64,000 nucleotides of DNA from positions 207,752,127 through 207,816,126 of the forward strand of contig NC_134569.1 in NCBI RefSeq assembly GCF_050947875.1, in the 5' to 3' direction. This document shows positions 1-10,511 of this stretch, piece by piece (the first letter of the stretch is position 1; each line of letters starts with the position of its first letter). The notes under the pieces are model-generated. The model made no database searches and had not been told where the DNA came from. It was given only the letters and a program-made list of their open reading frames with translations. Position numbers and translations under genes: made by a program. Origin of the DNA: Dermacentor variabilis. Taxonomy: Eukaryota; Arthropoda; Arachnida; Ixodida; Ixodidae.

Positions 1-40
1 AGACGAAGAATTTGAGACGGAAATCACCGCACCGACTGGT

Positions 41-413
41 TGATGATGATGATGTGTGGTGTTTTATGGCGCAAGGGCCAGGTATGACCAAAGAGCGCCA
101 TGTCTGTGGTAATGAGTTTGCGGTGTAATTATGATTACTATGAGGTTGGTGTGACGTGGCTGTAGATGGGCCTTAAAATATACGCTCTAAAGTGCGTAAA
201 AGCTGTATAATAAAATTATGGCGATGACGTATGACTTGTACTAAGAAAACTTAGATGCATTTAAAAAGCATGATACGATAGGAAAAATATATCTGATTAT
301 AGGAAATGCCAGAGCACTACTGCCTCCTTAGAGCCCATGAAACACACAAGGGCCTGGAGGCATGTGCTATGCAGAACAATTATCGCAGTGACATCCTCTC
401 GAGAGAGGAGGCG
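41..413 (-). other. LINE-A 3' UTR and trinucleotide tail
   Basis: The run of TGATGATGATGATG at 41-53 followed by a GTGTGGTGTTTTATGGCGCA motif is the 3' terminus of family 1 seen from the opposite strand. The same motif recurs at 56,728 (LINE-K), and a decayed version is at 13,781 (LINE-E). Trinucleotide tails are typical of I-type LINEs. ORF2 ends at 414. Confidence 0.75.
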
Positions 414-507
414 CTACGAATTCTTGGGACTAATAACATGTAAGACCACATCTCTAAGAAAACCTAGCACTGTGTCTGTATTAAAAAGCGGTTCTGGACC
501 AAGAAGC
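414..507 (-). pseudogene. LINE-A ORF2 C-terminal fragment left of Gypsy-1
   Basis: On the minus strand this codes the last residues of ORF2, ending in DVVLHVISPKNS and a stop. The C-terminus of LINE-E at 14,147 (DVVLHVTSPIIP) is homologous. The fragment is cut at 507 by the Gypsy-1 insertion and continues at 5,033. Confidence 0.75.
503..507. repeat. Gypsy-1 target-site duplication, left copy
   Basis: GAAGC, repeated exactly at 5,033-5,037 just beyond the 3' LTR. Five base pairs is the usual length for Gypsy integrases. Confidence 0.9.
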
Positions 508-732
508 TGTTGTGTGCGCGCGAAACCAAGCACGCGTGTTATCGCGTGCTGTCTGCGCATGCTCTCTGCCCGGCTATCTCTTATCGGGTAGCCCGTGCTG
601 GTTTTAAAAGACCGCTCGCACGGGCCCACCGCGCGCAGTATGTAACCTGTTGGCTGCCTGCCAAGTAACAGGAATAAACGTTCTTTCGACGCTACGTCTA
701 CGCCGCCCAGTTCTTGGATGCCAGACATGACA
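508..732 (+). repeat. Gypsy-1 5' LTR
   Basis: 225 bp, beginning TGTTGTGTGC and ending CATGACA (TG...CA ends). It contains a TTTTAAAAG box at 602-610 that could act as a TATA-like element and AATAAA at 673-678, a plausible polyadenylation signal. No difference from the 3' LTR was seen on reading. Confidence 0.93.
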
Positions 733-750
733 TATTGGCGACGAGGATGG
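733..750 (+). promoter_or_regulatory. Gypsy-1 putative tRNA primer-binding site
   Basis: TATTGGCGACGAGGATGG directly follows the 5' LTR, where the minus-strand primer tRNA should pair. Gypsy-2 has a closely similar TGGCGACGAGG stretch just inside its own 5' LTR, supporting a shared primer. I do not assign the tRNA species. Confidence 0.6.
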
Positions 751-879
751 GATGACCGCCGTACGGAATTCGCAGTGTGAAGAACCTGGCCTCTGTGTAA
801 AAGCTTCCCGCCACGAAGATTTCCCTGCGGTGAAATTCCTGAAACTGGCATCACGGCAGCCGAAACTTCCAAGTGAGTC

Positions 880-1644
880 ATGAGTCACATCGGCCACATT
901 GAACCTTTCGACGGGACCACGAGTGACTGGCGCTCGTACGAGGAAAGGTTGAAAGCCTATCTTTTGGTCAACGATGTTCCAGTAGCAAAGAAGGTTCCTG
1001 CGTTCCTGAGTCTCATCGGCGCGAAGACCTACGCGCTGCTCAAGTCGCTGACGGCACCGGACGCACCGTCGTCACGAGAGTTTGACAGTCTCCTGAAACT
1101 CCTGAGCGATCACCTGGCACCGCAGTCGTCTGTCATCGCAGAGCGTGCTAAATTTTACAAGCGGTCACAGCGAAGCGGTGAGTCCATTACCGAATTTGTC
1201 GCGGAACTTCGAAGGCTGGTGCAGAGTTGCGAATTTGGAAGTTTCTTGGATGAAGCGCTCCGGGACTGTTTCGTTTGCGGCCTGCTCCGCGAGGACATTC
1301 AGCGTGTGTTGTTCACGGAAGACAAAAAGCTAACCTTCCAAAAGGCCGTAGATAGAGCTCTTGCCATGGAAACTGCAACGATTAGCGCGGCGTTCACGCA
1401 TAACAGCGCATCCCCGGCGTACGAAGTGAATAAGGTTCGAGGCGAAAAGTAGTCTGTGATGTCGGCAAGCTGCTTCCGTTGCGGGTCACCCAATCACTCT
1501 AGCGAAGCATGCCCTCATATCGGCGATACATGTTACAATTGTAACCGAAAAGGGCATATTCAACGCGCCTGCAGGAAAGGAAAGAAAGCTAGGGAGGCAA
1601 AGCTCCGGAAACGTGTGAAGATGCTCACGTCCGTCCGAAACTAG
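880..1644 (+). CDS. gag: Gypsy-1 gag (capsid plus nucleocapsid), with in-frame UAG
   Basis: Structural polyprotein of the Gypsy-1 particle. Codons 880-1,449 encode a 190-aa matrix/capsid-like segment with the helical pattern of retrotransposon gag domains. After a UAG at 1,450-1,452 the same frame continues into a nucleocapsid segment (1,453-1,641) with two zinc knuckles, CFRCGSPNHSSEAC and CYNCNRKGHIQRAC, both CX2CX4HX4C. A second UAG at 1,642-1,644 separates this from protease in the same frame. The ATG at 880 is the first in-frame start after the leader. The stops may be recent nonsense mutations or read-through sites; see findings. Confidence 0.85.
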
Positions 1645-1692
1645 TCGTCTGTCTCACTTAAATCATTCAACGCAGACCCATTTACTGTACCC

Positions 1693-4600
1693 GTGAACGT
1701 TGACGGTGTCCTACTGACGATGGAGCTTGACACCGGCGCAGCCGTATCCGTCATATCATGGCGCGAATTCCAGAGGTTGTTTCCACGTAAGCGACTTCAG
1801 CCAGCATCGTTAAAGCTGCGCACGTATACTGGGGCCATAGTAAAACCGAAGGGTCTGGCGAAAGTCGTCGTGCGCCACAACGACCAGTGCGTGGAGCTTC
1901 CCCTGTACGTCGTGGACTCTGCAGGACCGGCACTCCTCGGCAGAGAATGGTTGCAAGATATTCGTTTGGATTGGAAGAACCTAGTTTTTTTTAATCACCT
2001 TGGTCTCTCTCGAGAAATATCAAAGCACTGGCAAGAAAAGCTGGAAGCCATGCTAGAAAGCCATTCCGAACTTTTCAAGGATGAGCTAGGTACCATCACG
2101 GAAGAGCAGGCCGAGCTTGTCCTTCGCGAAGGGTCACAGCCGAAGTTTGTAAAGGCAAGAAGCGTTCCCTTTGCTCTGCAACGTGCAGTAGAAGCGGAAC
2201 TTGTGAAAATGGAGAAGCTTGGCATCATAACGCCTGTTGCTACAAGCGAATACGCAACGCCCTTGGTACCGGTAGTGAAGAGGGATGGAAGCCTCCGACT
2301 GTGTGGCGATTATAAAACCACCGTCAATCCCTGTCTAGAAGTAGACCGCTACCCGCTACCTCGGATAGACGACCTTCTCGCAGCGCTTGCAGGAGGGGAG
2401 GAATTTTCGAAGATTGACCTGAGTAGGGCCTACCAGCAGGTAGTTATGGCGGAAGGCTCCCGGAAACTACTGACGATAAACACGCATAAGGGCTTGTATA
2501 CTATGAACCGTCTGGCTTTCGGCATTTCGTCCGCCCCAAGCATATTTCAAAGAATTATGGACAACATGCTGAAAGGGTTGGAAGGAGTCAGTTGCTACCT
2601 TGACGACATCCTGGTCACAGGCAAGACCAAGCGAGAGCACTTCCGTAACTTGGAAGCCGTCTTGTCAAGATTGCAGGAACGCGGTGTGCGCATCCGGCGC
2701 GATAAGTGCTCGTTCTTTCAACGAGAGCTCCGTTATCTGGGCCACGTCATCAACGCCGAGGGTGTTTGCGCATCGCCTGAAAAGGTACTGGCACTACTAA
2801 ATGCGCCTGCTCCAAAAGACAAGCAGCAACTGCAGTCATTCCTTGGGATGGTCAATTATTACGGCAAGTTTGTTCAGCGTCTCTCGACTTTGGCACAGCC
2901 GTTGTACAGGCTGCTAAAGCAAACAACGGAGTGGACGTGGGATGCGTCATGCCAGCTTGCTTTCACGGAGATAAAAGCAGCTATGGCTTCCCCTCCAGTT
3001 CTTGCCCATTATGATCCGAAGCGACCGCTTCAACTTGCCTGCGACGCATCTCAGTACGGTATAGGCGCAGTTCTTTCGCAGAAAATGATAAATGGATCAG
3101 TTCGACCGGTTGCCTACGCATCCCGCACCTTGTCAAGTGCCGAAAAGAACTACAGTCAGATCGAGAAAGAAGCCCTTGCCCTCGTATTCGGCGTAAAGAA
3201 GTTTCACTTCTACGTCTACGGTAGGTTCTTCACGCTTGTGACTGACCATAAACCACTGCAAACAATTCTCGGCCCGAAAACAGGCATTCCCGCGATGGCA
3301 GCTGCCCGCATGCAGCGTTGGGCGCTGACGCTGTCAGCCTACAACTATGCTCTTGAATTCAAGAAATCTTCCGATAATGCGGAAGCAGACTGTTTATCGC
3401 GCTTGCCGCTCGACAGCAGCGAAAAGCAATCAGAAGAAGAAAGTGAAATTTTTTATTCGCTTCGTTTGGAAACGCTGCCTGTCACAGGCCAAGACATCGC
3501 TCGTGAAACGAGGCGTGATCCATTACTAAGCAAGGTACTGAACTTCACAAGTGCTGGCTGGCCGTCGCATGTCGCTGAGAAGGAGTTGAAACATTTCTTC
3601 GACAAGCGTTTGGAGCTCACAGTTCATCAAGGGTGTTTAATGTACGGCATGAGAGTAGTTGTGCCTTCAAAACACCGAGCCTTCTTGCTTGAGGAACTTC
3701 ATCAGGGTCATCCCGGTATCGTAAGATGCAAAGAACTCGCGAGGAGCTACGTCTGGTGGCCTGGTATCGACGCGGACCTAGAGCAACACGTGAAGAAATG
3801 TGAAGAGTGTCAACAGCAACGGAACGAACCAGCACCGGCTCCGCTTCATCCATGGTCATGGCCGACTTCGCCGTGGCAAAGAGTTCACTTGGATTTTGCT
3901 GGACCCATGAAAGACAAAATGTTCCTTGTTGCTGTGGACGCACACTCAAAATGGCCGGAAGTTTATGTCATGCAGAGGACTACGGCGTACCACACAATTC
4001 AGTGTCTCCAAGACCTGTTCTCGCGTTTTGGCGTACCCGAGACCATCGTGACCGACAACGGACCACAGTTCGTTTCCGAAGAATTCAAGAGCTTCGTCAA
4101 AGGCTTCGGTGGTCGTCATATCGTGAGTGCAGCGTACCATCCAAGCACGAATGGCCTTGCGGAGAGATTTGTACAGACAATGAAATCTGCGTTGCGGAAA
4201 GGACGACCCCAAGACTCCTTGCAGGCAACCTTACAGACGTTCCTGGTGACGTACCGCAACACGCCGCATGCGACTACAAGAGAAACTCCAGCAAACCTTT
4301 TCATAGGTAGACGACTGCGCACGAGACTCGACGCAGTCAAGCCTTCTGTCGGGGGAAGAGCGGCTCAGCAACAGCTCTCCGATATGGTGCGACGCAAGGC
4401 ACGTGAGCGACTTTTCAACATCAATGATGAGGTCCTCGTGAGGAATTACAGAGGTCCTGAGAAATGGGTCCCTGGCACTATCATTCAGCAGTCTGGCCCC
4501 GTTTCATACAAGGTTCACGTTAGAACGAATCATGGGGTGCTCATTTGGCGTCGTCATCAAGACCAGCTACTGCTCAGCATCGACAGCTCAAAGCAGAGCA

Positions 4601-4749
4601 TCACGGAAGATTTTATTCCAGATTTCAGGGATCCTGAGAGCGCCAACGAGCCATTTCCAGCTGCGGCCCCTGCGGCTACGACCGACCCTCCAGGGGAGCG
4701 ACGCTATCCACAGAGGGACCGGCGACCTCCTGACAGATATCAGCCATAG
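1693..4749 (+). CDS. pol: Gypsy-1 pol polyprotein: PR-RT-RNase H-integrase
   Basis: Enzymatic polyprotein for reverse transcription and integration. Numbering from 1,693, visible domains are: aspartic protease LDTGA (D13); reverse transcriptase with YLDD at 302-305; RNase H with a CDASQYGIGAVL motif; an integrase HHCC finger (HQGHPG then CEEC); and the catalytic triad D734, D788 and E824, giving DD35E spacing. A basic C-terminal tail ends at the stop. The frame is open from 1,645, directly after the gag UAG, so no AUG start is needed. The first codon here is GTG, and translation probably depends on gag. At 1,018 aa with no internal stop, the enzymes look intact. Confidence 0.92.
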   Translation: MNVDGVLLTMELDTGAAVSVISWREFQRLFPRKRLQPASLKLRTYTGAIVKPKGLAKVVVRHNDQCVELPLYVVDSAGPALLGREWLQDIRLDWKNLVFFNHLGLSREISKHWQEKLEAMLESHSELFKDELGTITEEQAELVLREGSQPKFVKARSVPFALQRAVEAELVKMEKLGIITPVATSEYATPLVPVVKRDGSLRLCGDYKTTVNPCLEVDRYPLPRIDDLLAALAGGEEFSKIDLSRAYQQVVMAEGSRKLLTINTHKGLYTMNRLAFGISSAPSIFQRIMDNMLKGLEGVSCYLDDILVTGKTKREHFRNLEAVLSRLQERGVRIRRDKCSFFQRELRYLGHVINAEGVCASPEKVLALLNAPAPKDKQQLQSFLGMVNYYGKFVQRLSTLAQPLYRLLKQTTEWTWDASCQLAFTEIKAAMASPPVLAHYDPKRPLQLACDASQYGIGAVLSQKMINGSVRPVAYASRTLSSAEKNYSQIEKEALALVFGVKKFHFYVYGRFFTLVTDHKPLQTILGPKTGIPAMAAARMQRWALTLSAYNYALEFKKSSDNAEADCLSRLPLDSSEKQSEEESEIFYSLRLETLPVTGQDIARETRRDPLLSKVLNFTSAGWPSHVAEKELKHFFDKRLELTVHQGCLMYGMRVVVPSKHRAFLLEELHQGHPGIVRCKELARSYVWWPGIDADLEQHVKKCEECQQQRNEPAPAPLHPWSWPTSPWQRVHLDFAGPMKDKMFLVAVDAHSKWPEVYVMQRTTAYHTIQCLQDLFSRFGVPETIVTDNGPQFVSEEFKSFVKGFGGRHIVSAAYHPSTNGLAERFVQTMKSALRKGRPQDSLQATLQTFLVTYRNTPHATTRETPANLFIGRRLRTRLDAVKPSVGGRAAQQQLSDMVRRKARERLFNINDEVLVRNYRGPEKWVPGTIIQQSGPVSYKVHVRTNHGVLIWRRHQDQLLLSIDSSKQSITEDFIPDFRDPESANEPFPAAAPAATTDPPGERRYPQRDRRPPDRYQP

Positions 4750-4794
4750 CATTAGTTGCATTGTATAATGTGGCAAAAGGACTTTGTGCTCATT

Positions 4795-4807
4795 AGGAGG
4801 AAGGAGA
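4795..4807 (+). promoter_or_regulatory. Gypsy-1 polypurine tract
   Basis: AGGAGGAAGGAGA lies immediately before the 3' LTR, the position where the plus-strand primer is made during reverse transcription. Confidence 0.75.
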
Positions 4808-5032
4808 TGTTGTGTGCGCGCGAAACCAAGCACGCGTGTTATCGCGTGCTGTCTGCGCATGCTCTCTGCCCGGCTATCTCTTATCGGGTAGCCCGTGCTG
4901 GTTTTAAAAGACCGCTCGCACGGGCCCACCGCGCGCAGTATGTAACCTGTTGGCTGCCTGCCAAGTAACAGGAATAAACGTTCTTTCGACGCTACGTCTA
5001 CGCCGCCCAGTTCTTGGATGCCAGACATGACA
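4808..5032 (+). repeat. Gypsy-1 3' LTR
   Basis: 225 bp and apparently identical to 508-732, with AATAAA at 4,973-4,978. Followed directly by the GAAGC duplication. Confidence 0.93.
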
Positions 5033-8000
5033 GAAGCATTGCAGGATGAAGAGGAATGTGCTGTCGGTATGCTAATGAAGAATGTCTCTTTCTCTCAGAT
5101 TCGGCTTTCCGACACTCCAGGAGGACGTGGAGTACGGTCAGCCTCTCCCCGCATCTACCACAGGTTGGAGGCTCACTCCCGGTGAGTAGAAAATTATGGG
5201 TGCCAAACGTGTGTCCTATTCTGAGACGACAGAATAGGACATCTGTTCGGCGCGATTTTGTAGTAGAGGGTCAGAATCCTAACTGTGGTTTTATCAGGTG
5301 GAGCTTATTATCCGTTTCCGCGTCCCACATGCGTTGCCAGTGGTCTCACAATCTCCTTCGCAAGAAAGGCCTCAGATCTGTGACAGGCACAGCAGCGGTA
5401 GGGTTAACAGCTTGCAATGTGATTGACGTGGCCATCTCGTCCGCCAGAACGTTACCTTCGATTCCCCTATGGCCAGGGACCCAGCATATTATGATATTCT
5501 GGTTAGATGAGTACGCTTTGCACAAGATCGAATATAGTTCATTAAACACGGGATTTTTATGTTTGCTGAGTGACATTAAGGCTTTCACGACGCTTAGAGA
5601 GTTTTGATTTTCTTATATGCTTCACGGCAGACAGTAATGCGTAGGCCTCGGCCGTAAATATACTTGTTTCCGGGTGTAGTACATCGGATACTGAGAAGGA
5701 TGGGCCGACGGCAGCATACGACACCCCGGCATTAGACTTCGAAGCGTTTGTGTAGAACTCTGCGCAGGAGTGCTTGTGCTGGAGTTCTAGGAAATGAGTT
5801 CGTATTTCGATCTCTGGTGCGTGTTTTGTTATTTCTGAAAATTATATGTCACATTCTATGACCTGCCACTCCCAAGGCGGTAACAACTTGGTTGGATGCA
5901 TTAGGCGAAGCTCGAGGAGTGGGACATATATCTCATCACTAAGCTCCCTCACTCGAAGCGAGAAAGGCTTTCTTACAGAGGGACGATTATGGAATAGTGT
6001 AGGGCAGGTCATATCGTTAACAGTGTTAAAACATGAATGTTGGTGATTGGAGTGTATATTCAGGAAATATTTAAGGCTGATGTAAGTTCTCTGTAGATGG
6101 AGCGACCATTCATTTGATTCCGCGTATAAGCTTTCAATCGGGCTTGTTCTGAAAGCACCAGTGGCTAAGCGGATACCTAGATGGTGGATAGGATCTAGGA
6201 TCTTTAGTGCGCTTGGAGCGGCAGAGTTATACACGACGGCACCATAGTCCAATCGCGATCGAATTAGGCTCTTATAAAGATTCATGAGACACTTCCTGTC
6301 GCTACCCCATGCAGTGTGGGATAGAACTTTAAGTTCATGGTTTTTAGACATTTTGCTTTAAGACATTTTATGTGTGAAATGAAGGTGAGCCTGGAGTCAA
6401 GGATAACACCTAGAAATTTGTGTTCTTTGTTAACAGGAATTCGTTGTCCACCCAGTTCTACACAGGGATCAGGTACCAGGCCTCTCTTTCTTGTGAAGAG
6501 AACACAAGAACTTTTGTGCGGGTTGATTTTAAATCCATTTTGGTCTGCCCACTTGGACACCTTGTTCAAGCCCTGCTGCATCTGTCTTTCGCATACTGTG
6601 AGGTTGCAGGATTTAAAGCCTATTTGTATATCGTCGACGTATACGGAATAAAAAATGGCCGGCGGCAGTGAAGCACGTAGTGTGTTCATCTTAGCAATAA
6701 AGAGAGTGCAGCTGAGCACGCCTCCCTGGGGTACACCAGTTTCCTGCGTAAAAGGACGTGACAGTGCATTACCGACTTTTACTCGAAAGGTACGGTTGGA
6801 CAAATAGCTCTCTATTAGGACGAGCATATTGCCACGGATGCCAATTCCCGACAAGTCTCTCAAGATTCCGTAGCGCCACGTGGTGTCGTACGCCTTCTCC
6901 ATATCGAGGAATACGGATAGGAAATATTGTTTATGTAGAAATGCATCGCGGATATTTCCTTCAATGCGCACAAGGCGATCGATTGTGGACCGCCCTTCTC
7001 TAAAGCCACACTGAAAGGGATCGAGCATATTGCTGAGTTCAAGGAAATGTACAAGTCTGCGGTTAACCATTTTTTCAAAAATCTTACACAGACAGCTTGT
7101 TAGAGCTATCGGACGATAACTTGCCGCCAAGGACGGGTCTTTACCCTGCTTAAGAACAGGGACCACAATCGCTTCTTTCCATGTGAATGGGAGGTATCCC
7201 GTAGCCCAAATAGCGTTGAAAAGTGTGAGTAGTGTAAGTTTGGTGTTAGTATGTAAGTTTCTGATCATGCCATACATGACTCCATCAGGTCCCGGTGCAG
7301 TGCTTTTGCATGTGTTCAAGGCAGCTGTCAACACAGCAATATTGAAAGGCCGGTTATAAGGTTCATTATGTCTAGATTTTCGTATTATTGGCTTACATTC
7401 TTCTATATGTTTGTATTTCAAGAAGGGTTGCGAATAATGGTTTGAACTCGACACGCTCTCAAAGTGTTGCCCAAGTGAGTCTGCCTGATCTTTCAGTGTT
7501 TCACCTTGTGTGTTTACCAAAGGGAGGGAGTATGTTTGTCGCCCTCTTATGCTATTTACCCTGTTCCAGACTTTGGCCACGTCTGTATACGTGTTGATAC
7601 CCGATAAAAAATTCTGCCAACTGTCTCTTCTGGCCTATCGGCGGGTTCGCCTGCCTTGTGATTTTACTTTTTTAAAGTTAATAAGATTCTCCGCAGTGGG
7701 AGAGGCGCGTAGCAACCCCCACGCTTTGTTTTGTTTCTTACGGGCGGTCCTACATTCGTCGTTCCACCACGGGACGCGTCGTTTGCATGCGAGACCACTT
7801 ACTTCAGATATGCATTTAGATGCTGCATCTATAATGAAGGCTGTAAAATACTGCACAGCAGCATCAATTCCTAAAGAAGACATGTCATTTCATGAGATCC
7901 TAGTGAGAGTTCGGAATTTCTCCCAGTCGGCTGTATCGATTTTCCACCTAGGAGCCTGTGGTAGATATTCGCTTTCTTTATATGTTCTTAGGAGTATGGG

Positions 8001-8633
8001 GAAGTGGTCGCTCCCGTAAGGATTGTCGTTAACTTCCCATTCAAGTTCGGGCAGTATTGACGGGGAAACTAAACTAAGATCAACTGAAGAAAAGGTTCTG
8101 TTTGCGAGACAGTAATAAGTGGGTTCCTTCTTATTCAGAAGACAGGCACCGGACGAAAAAAGGAATTGTTCAACGAGGCGACCTCGCGCATCAATACGAG
8201 AGCCGCCCCACAGGGAGCTGTGCGCATTGAAGTCACCCAGAACAACATAAGGTTCTGGCATTTGATCTATATAGGATTGAAATTCATGTTTCGTTAATTT
8301 GTAATGTCGGGATATGTAAAGAGAGCTAATGGTGATGAGTTTGTTTAGGAGAACAGCTCGAACCGCCACTGCTTCGAGAGGCGTTTGTAGCTGTAAAAGT
8401 TGACACGCAATGCTCTTATGGATAACAATGGCGACACCGCCCGATGATGCGACAGCATCATCGCGATCTTTGCGAAACGTTATGTACTGTCGGAGAAAGT
8501 TTGTGTGCTTGGATTTTAAGTGTGTTTCCTGTAGACACAGCACTTTTGCATTGTGTTGGTGGATGAGTTCCAGCACATCATCAAGGTTTCTAAGAAGACC
8601 TCTGATGTTCCATTGAATTATTTGTGTATCCAT
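5033..8633 (-). pseudogene. LINE-A ORF2: endonuclease, reverse transcriptase, RNase H (broken)
   Basis: Replication polyprotein of LINE-A. The start is MDTQIIQWN at 8,633, matching LINE-K and LINE-E. The APE-type endonuclease shows QETHL, VVLGDFNAH and GSDHFPI motifs. The RT (6,282-7,580) shows GVPQGGVLS and YVDD (6,630-6,641). RNase H remnants include WVPGHRGIEGNVLADEM near 5,440-5,480. A UGA at 7,890-7,892 replaces a Trp codon present in LINE-K. A UAG at 7,635-7,637 replaces a Gln codon. A frameshift lies near 6,335, and further damage affects RNase H. It continues left of Gypsy-1 at 507. Confidence 0.88.
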
Positions 8634-8679
8634 ATTGGAAGTGAATAGGTGCTGTGTGTACGGAAACGGAAGGGATGTC

Positions 8680-9993
8680 TTAGATTACAGAGCCCTTTCG
8701 AGGCCCTGCAACGGGGGTTCTGCCCTTTCTGGAGCGTTCGAGGGAGCCTCGCCGCTCCTTAGGCGTTTGGTGCGCCTTGAGTACAGGTGTAGTGTCCATT
8801 GCCTCTTGTGAGGCGCCGGACACGTGCTCTTGCGAGCGGGAAGTTACCAGCGAGGGTCCTGCCTTGGAGGGCAAGACCCCTGCGCCCACCAGCCCGGATG
8901 TCGATGGGGCTCCCTGGGGGATTTGGCTGCGCCGGCCGTTGCCAGCGCTGGAAGGGACCTGGGAGGTTGAGGCATCCTCGGCTGCGCTCACCTTCGGGGT
9001 CGATGGTCCCCTCTCCTCGGTTGACGGAGCACTGCAACCGCCGCGGGGGCAGATGGCGTAACTACCGAAGCACTGCTTGTGGGTCGGACAGCCGCCGGAG
9101 GCCGTTGTGACGCTGCCCCCTGACGCGCCACATCGGCAAAGGTTTTCCTGGGCAGATATGATACCCGCCTGCGTGCCTCCTTGAAAGTTGTTTTCCTTGA
9201 CTTTGATTGTAACAATTTCTTTTTCTTTTTTTCCAGGAAGGGCACGACCGCGAGTACGCGGCGTGCTCCCCATCACAGTTTACACAGTGGAGAGCGTTCT
9301 CACAAGTTTCAGTAGTGTGTTCTTGGGCACTGCATTTAGCACAAGTTTGACGGCCTCGGCAGCTCTGTGAGCTGTGGCCGAAGCGCTGGCATTTGAAACA
9401 ACGGAGTGGATTTGGCACGTACGGCCTAACACGGAGCTTGATGTACCCAGCCTCGATTGACTCGGGCAAGATAATTGATCCAAAAGTAATTATTAGGTGC
9501 TTCGTCTGAATCTCTTTACCATCCCGCCTCATCTTAATTCTTCTGACATCACATTTTGATCACATTCTGATCACTTCTGATCACATTTTGTTCGCTGAAG
9601 CCCTCCAGGAGTTCCGCTTCAGTCAGCTCAAGCAAATCGTCATCTGACACAACCACGGGTGGTGTTCATTGTACGGTGTGGAGTTACTGTTACGGGGGTC
9701 TCCCCAAATGACACTAGTTGCGGTAGTTTCTCATATTGTTTTACATCGCGGAGCTCCAAGAGGAGGTCGCCGCTTGCCATCCTCGACACCTTGTAACCTG
9801 CGCCAAAAACATCAGTCAGGGACTTTGAAACAAGGAATGTTGAAATGTTTCTGACTACTTTGTTTGGCTCTTCAGAATGAATTACGTGGAAGCGGGGAAA
9901 ATTCTGGGTTTGGCGACCAAAAAACTTGAAGACATCTTCGGTGCGCCCTCGTTTCTGAGGGCGAACAGCAAGGGAGGGGAAAGAAGTTTCCAT
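8680..9993 (-). pseudogene. LINE-A ORF1: CCHC nucleic-acid-binding protein (frameshifted)
   Basis: Gag-like RNA-binding protein of family 1. The ATG at 9,993 (METSFPS) corresponds to the starts in LINE-B, -E and -K. An N-terminal domain (RFHVIHSEEP ... LLLELRD) is followed by three knuckles near 9,270-9,420, including CFKCQRFGHSSQSC and CAKCSAQEHTTETC, then a low-complexity Pro/Ser/Ala tail. Frameshifts near 9,640-9,530 and near 9,250 divide it into three frames. It ends 46 bp before the ORF2 start. Confidence 0.82.
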
Positions 9994-10511
9994 GAAAAAT
10001 GTATACATTCGGCAACAGCGCCGACCGCCCACCACGGAGCCCAACGAGGGGACGCGGCAGAGTTTGCATAATACAAGTCTGCACGACGCCAGTCGTACGC
10101 CATCACTATAACCGAATATGGTGTACCCAAGGTTGGATAACCACACAGGGTTAACCCTTGCCGCCAGGAATACGGAAGTAATCGGAAGTGAACAGAAGAC
10201 AGGAAAGATGGAAAAGTGGGAGAGAAAGATGAAGATTGGAGAGGAGGACAGGAAAAGGCGACTGCCAATTTCCTCCAGGTGGGTAAGTCTGGAGGTGCCG
10301 TCTATGTGAAGCCGAGGCCGAAGAGGTGTGTTGCCTCCGCCGGGGGGCCTTAAAGGTCCGAGCACCAGCATCGGCTCAACCCCCAGGATCCCCCTTTCCC
10401 CAGACACGGCTAAGCCGCGCACGGCTACACGCGGGAGGGGCCAACCCTCATGTGCTCGGGTACGTGGTGTCGCAACACACCAAACGCCTGCTGACGCAGA
10501 CGCCTCTGCGG
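9994..10511 (-). promoter_or_regulatory. LINE-A 5' UTR / putative internal promoter
   Basis: About 190 bp at the right end (10,325-10,511) is strongly conserved with the same part of LINE-B, -E, -H and -K, including CCCCCAGGATCCCC and the terminal GCAGGGGCGTC on the element strand. LINEs usually carry an internal promoter here. That role is inferred, not shown by the sequence. Confidence 0.55.

Larger units (their letters stand above)
508..5032 (+). mobile_element. Gypsy-1 LTR retrotransposon (Metaviridae type)
   Basis: Complete LTR element of 4,525 bp: 225-bp LTRs at 508-732 and 4,808-5,032, which look identical base for base, a primer-binding region directly after the 5' LTR, gag, pol in the order PR-RT-RNase H-IN, and a purine-rich tract before the 3' LTR. 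It is flanked by the 5-bp direct repeat GAAGC (503-507 and 5,033-5,037), a perfect target-site duplication. It lies inside the 3' end of LINE-A's ORF2. The domain order protease, RT, RNase H, integrase places it in Gypsy rather than Copia. Identical LTRs imply a recent insertion, yet two in-frame UAG codons interrupt the gag-pol frame. Confidence 0.95.
41..10511 (-). mobile_element. LINE-A: family-1 I-like non-LTR retrotransposon, interrupted by Gypsy-1
   Basis: Near full-length non-LTR retrotransposon read on the minus strand. From right to left it has the family 5' UTR (9,994-10,511), ORF1 with CCHC knuckles (8,680-9,993), ORF2 with endonuclease, RT and RNase H (8,633 down to 414) and a 3' UTR ending in a TGA/TCA trinucleotide run (41-53). 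The RNase H domain and trinucleotide tail point to the I group of LINEs; this is inference. The 5' and 3' ends match LINE-E and LINE-K. A Gypsy element at 508-5,032 splits the ORF2 C-terminus. Several stops and frameshifts make it a dead copy. I could not find a target-site duplication, because only 40 bases remain to its left. Confidence 0.85.

Noticed and set aside
1..40. Continuation of LINE-B to the left of LINE-A
   Set aside because: The 40 bases do not match ORF1 of any family-1 copy, so the link cannot be supported.
4588..5028. Antisense ORF over the Gypsy-1 3' LTR, nearly repeated at 414-881
   Set aside because: The two ORFs share sequence only because the LTRs are identical; they run across pol/LTR or LTR/LINE borders and have no domain.
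8777..9110. Plus-strand ORFs over LINE-A ORF1 tail
   Set aside because: Shadows of the minus-strand ORF1 Pro/Ala-rich tail.
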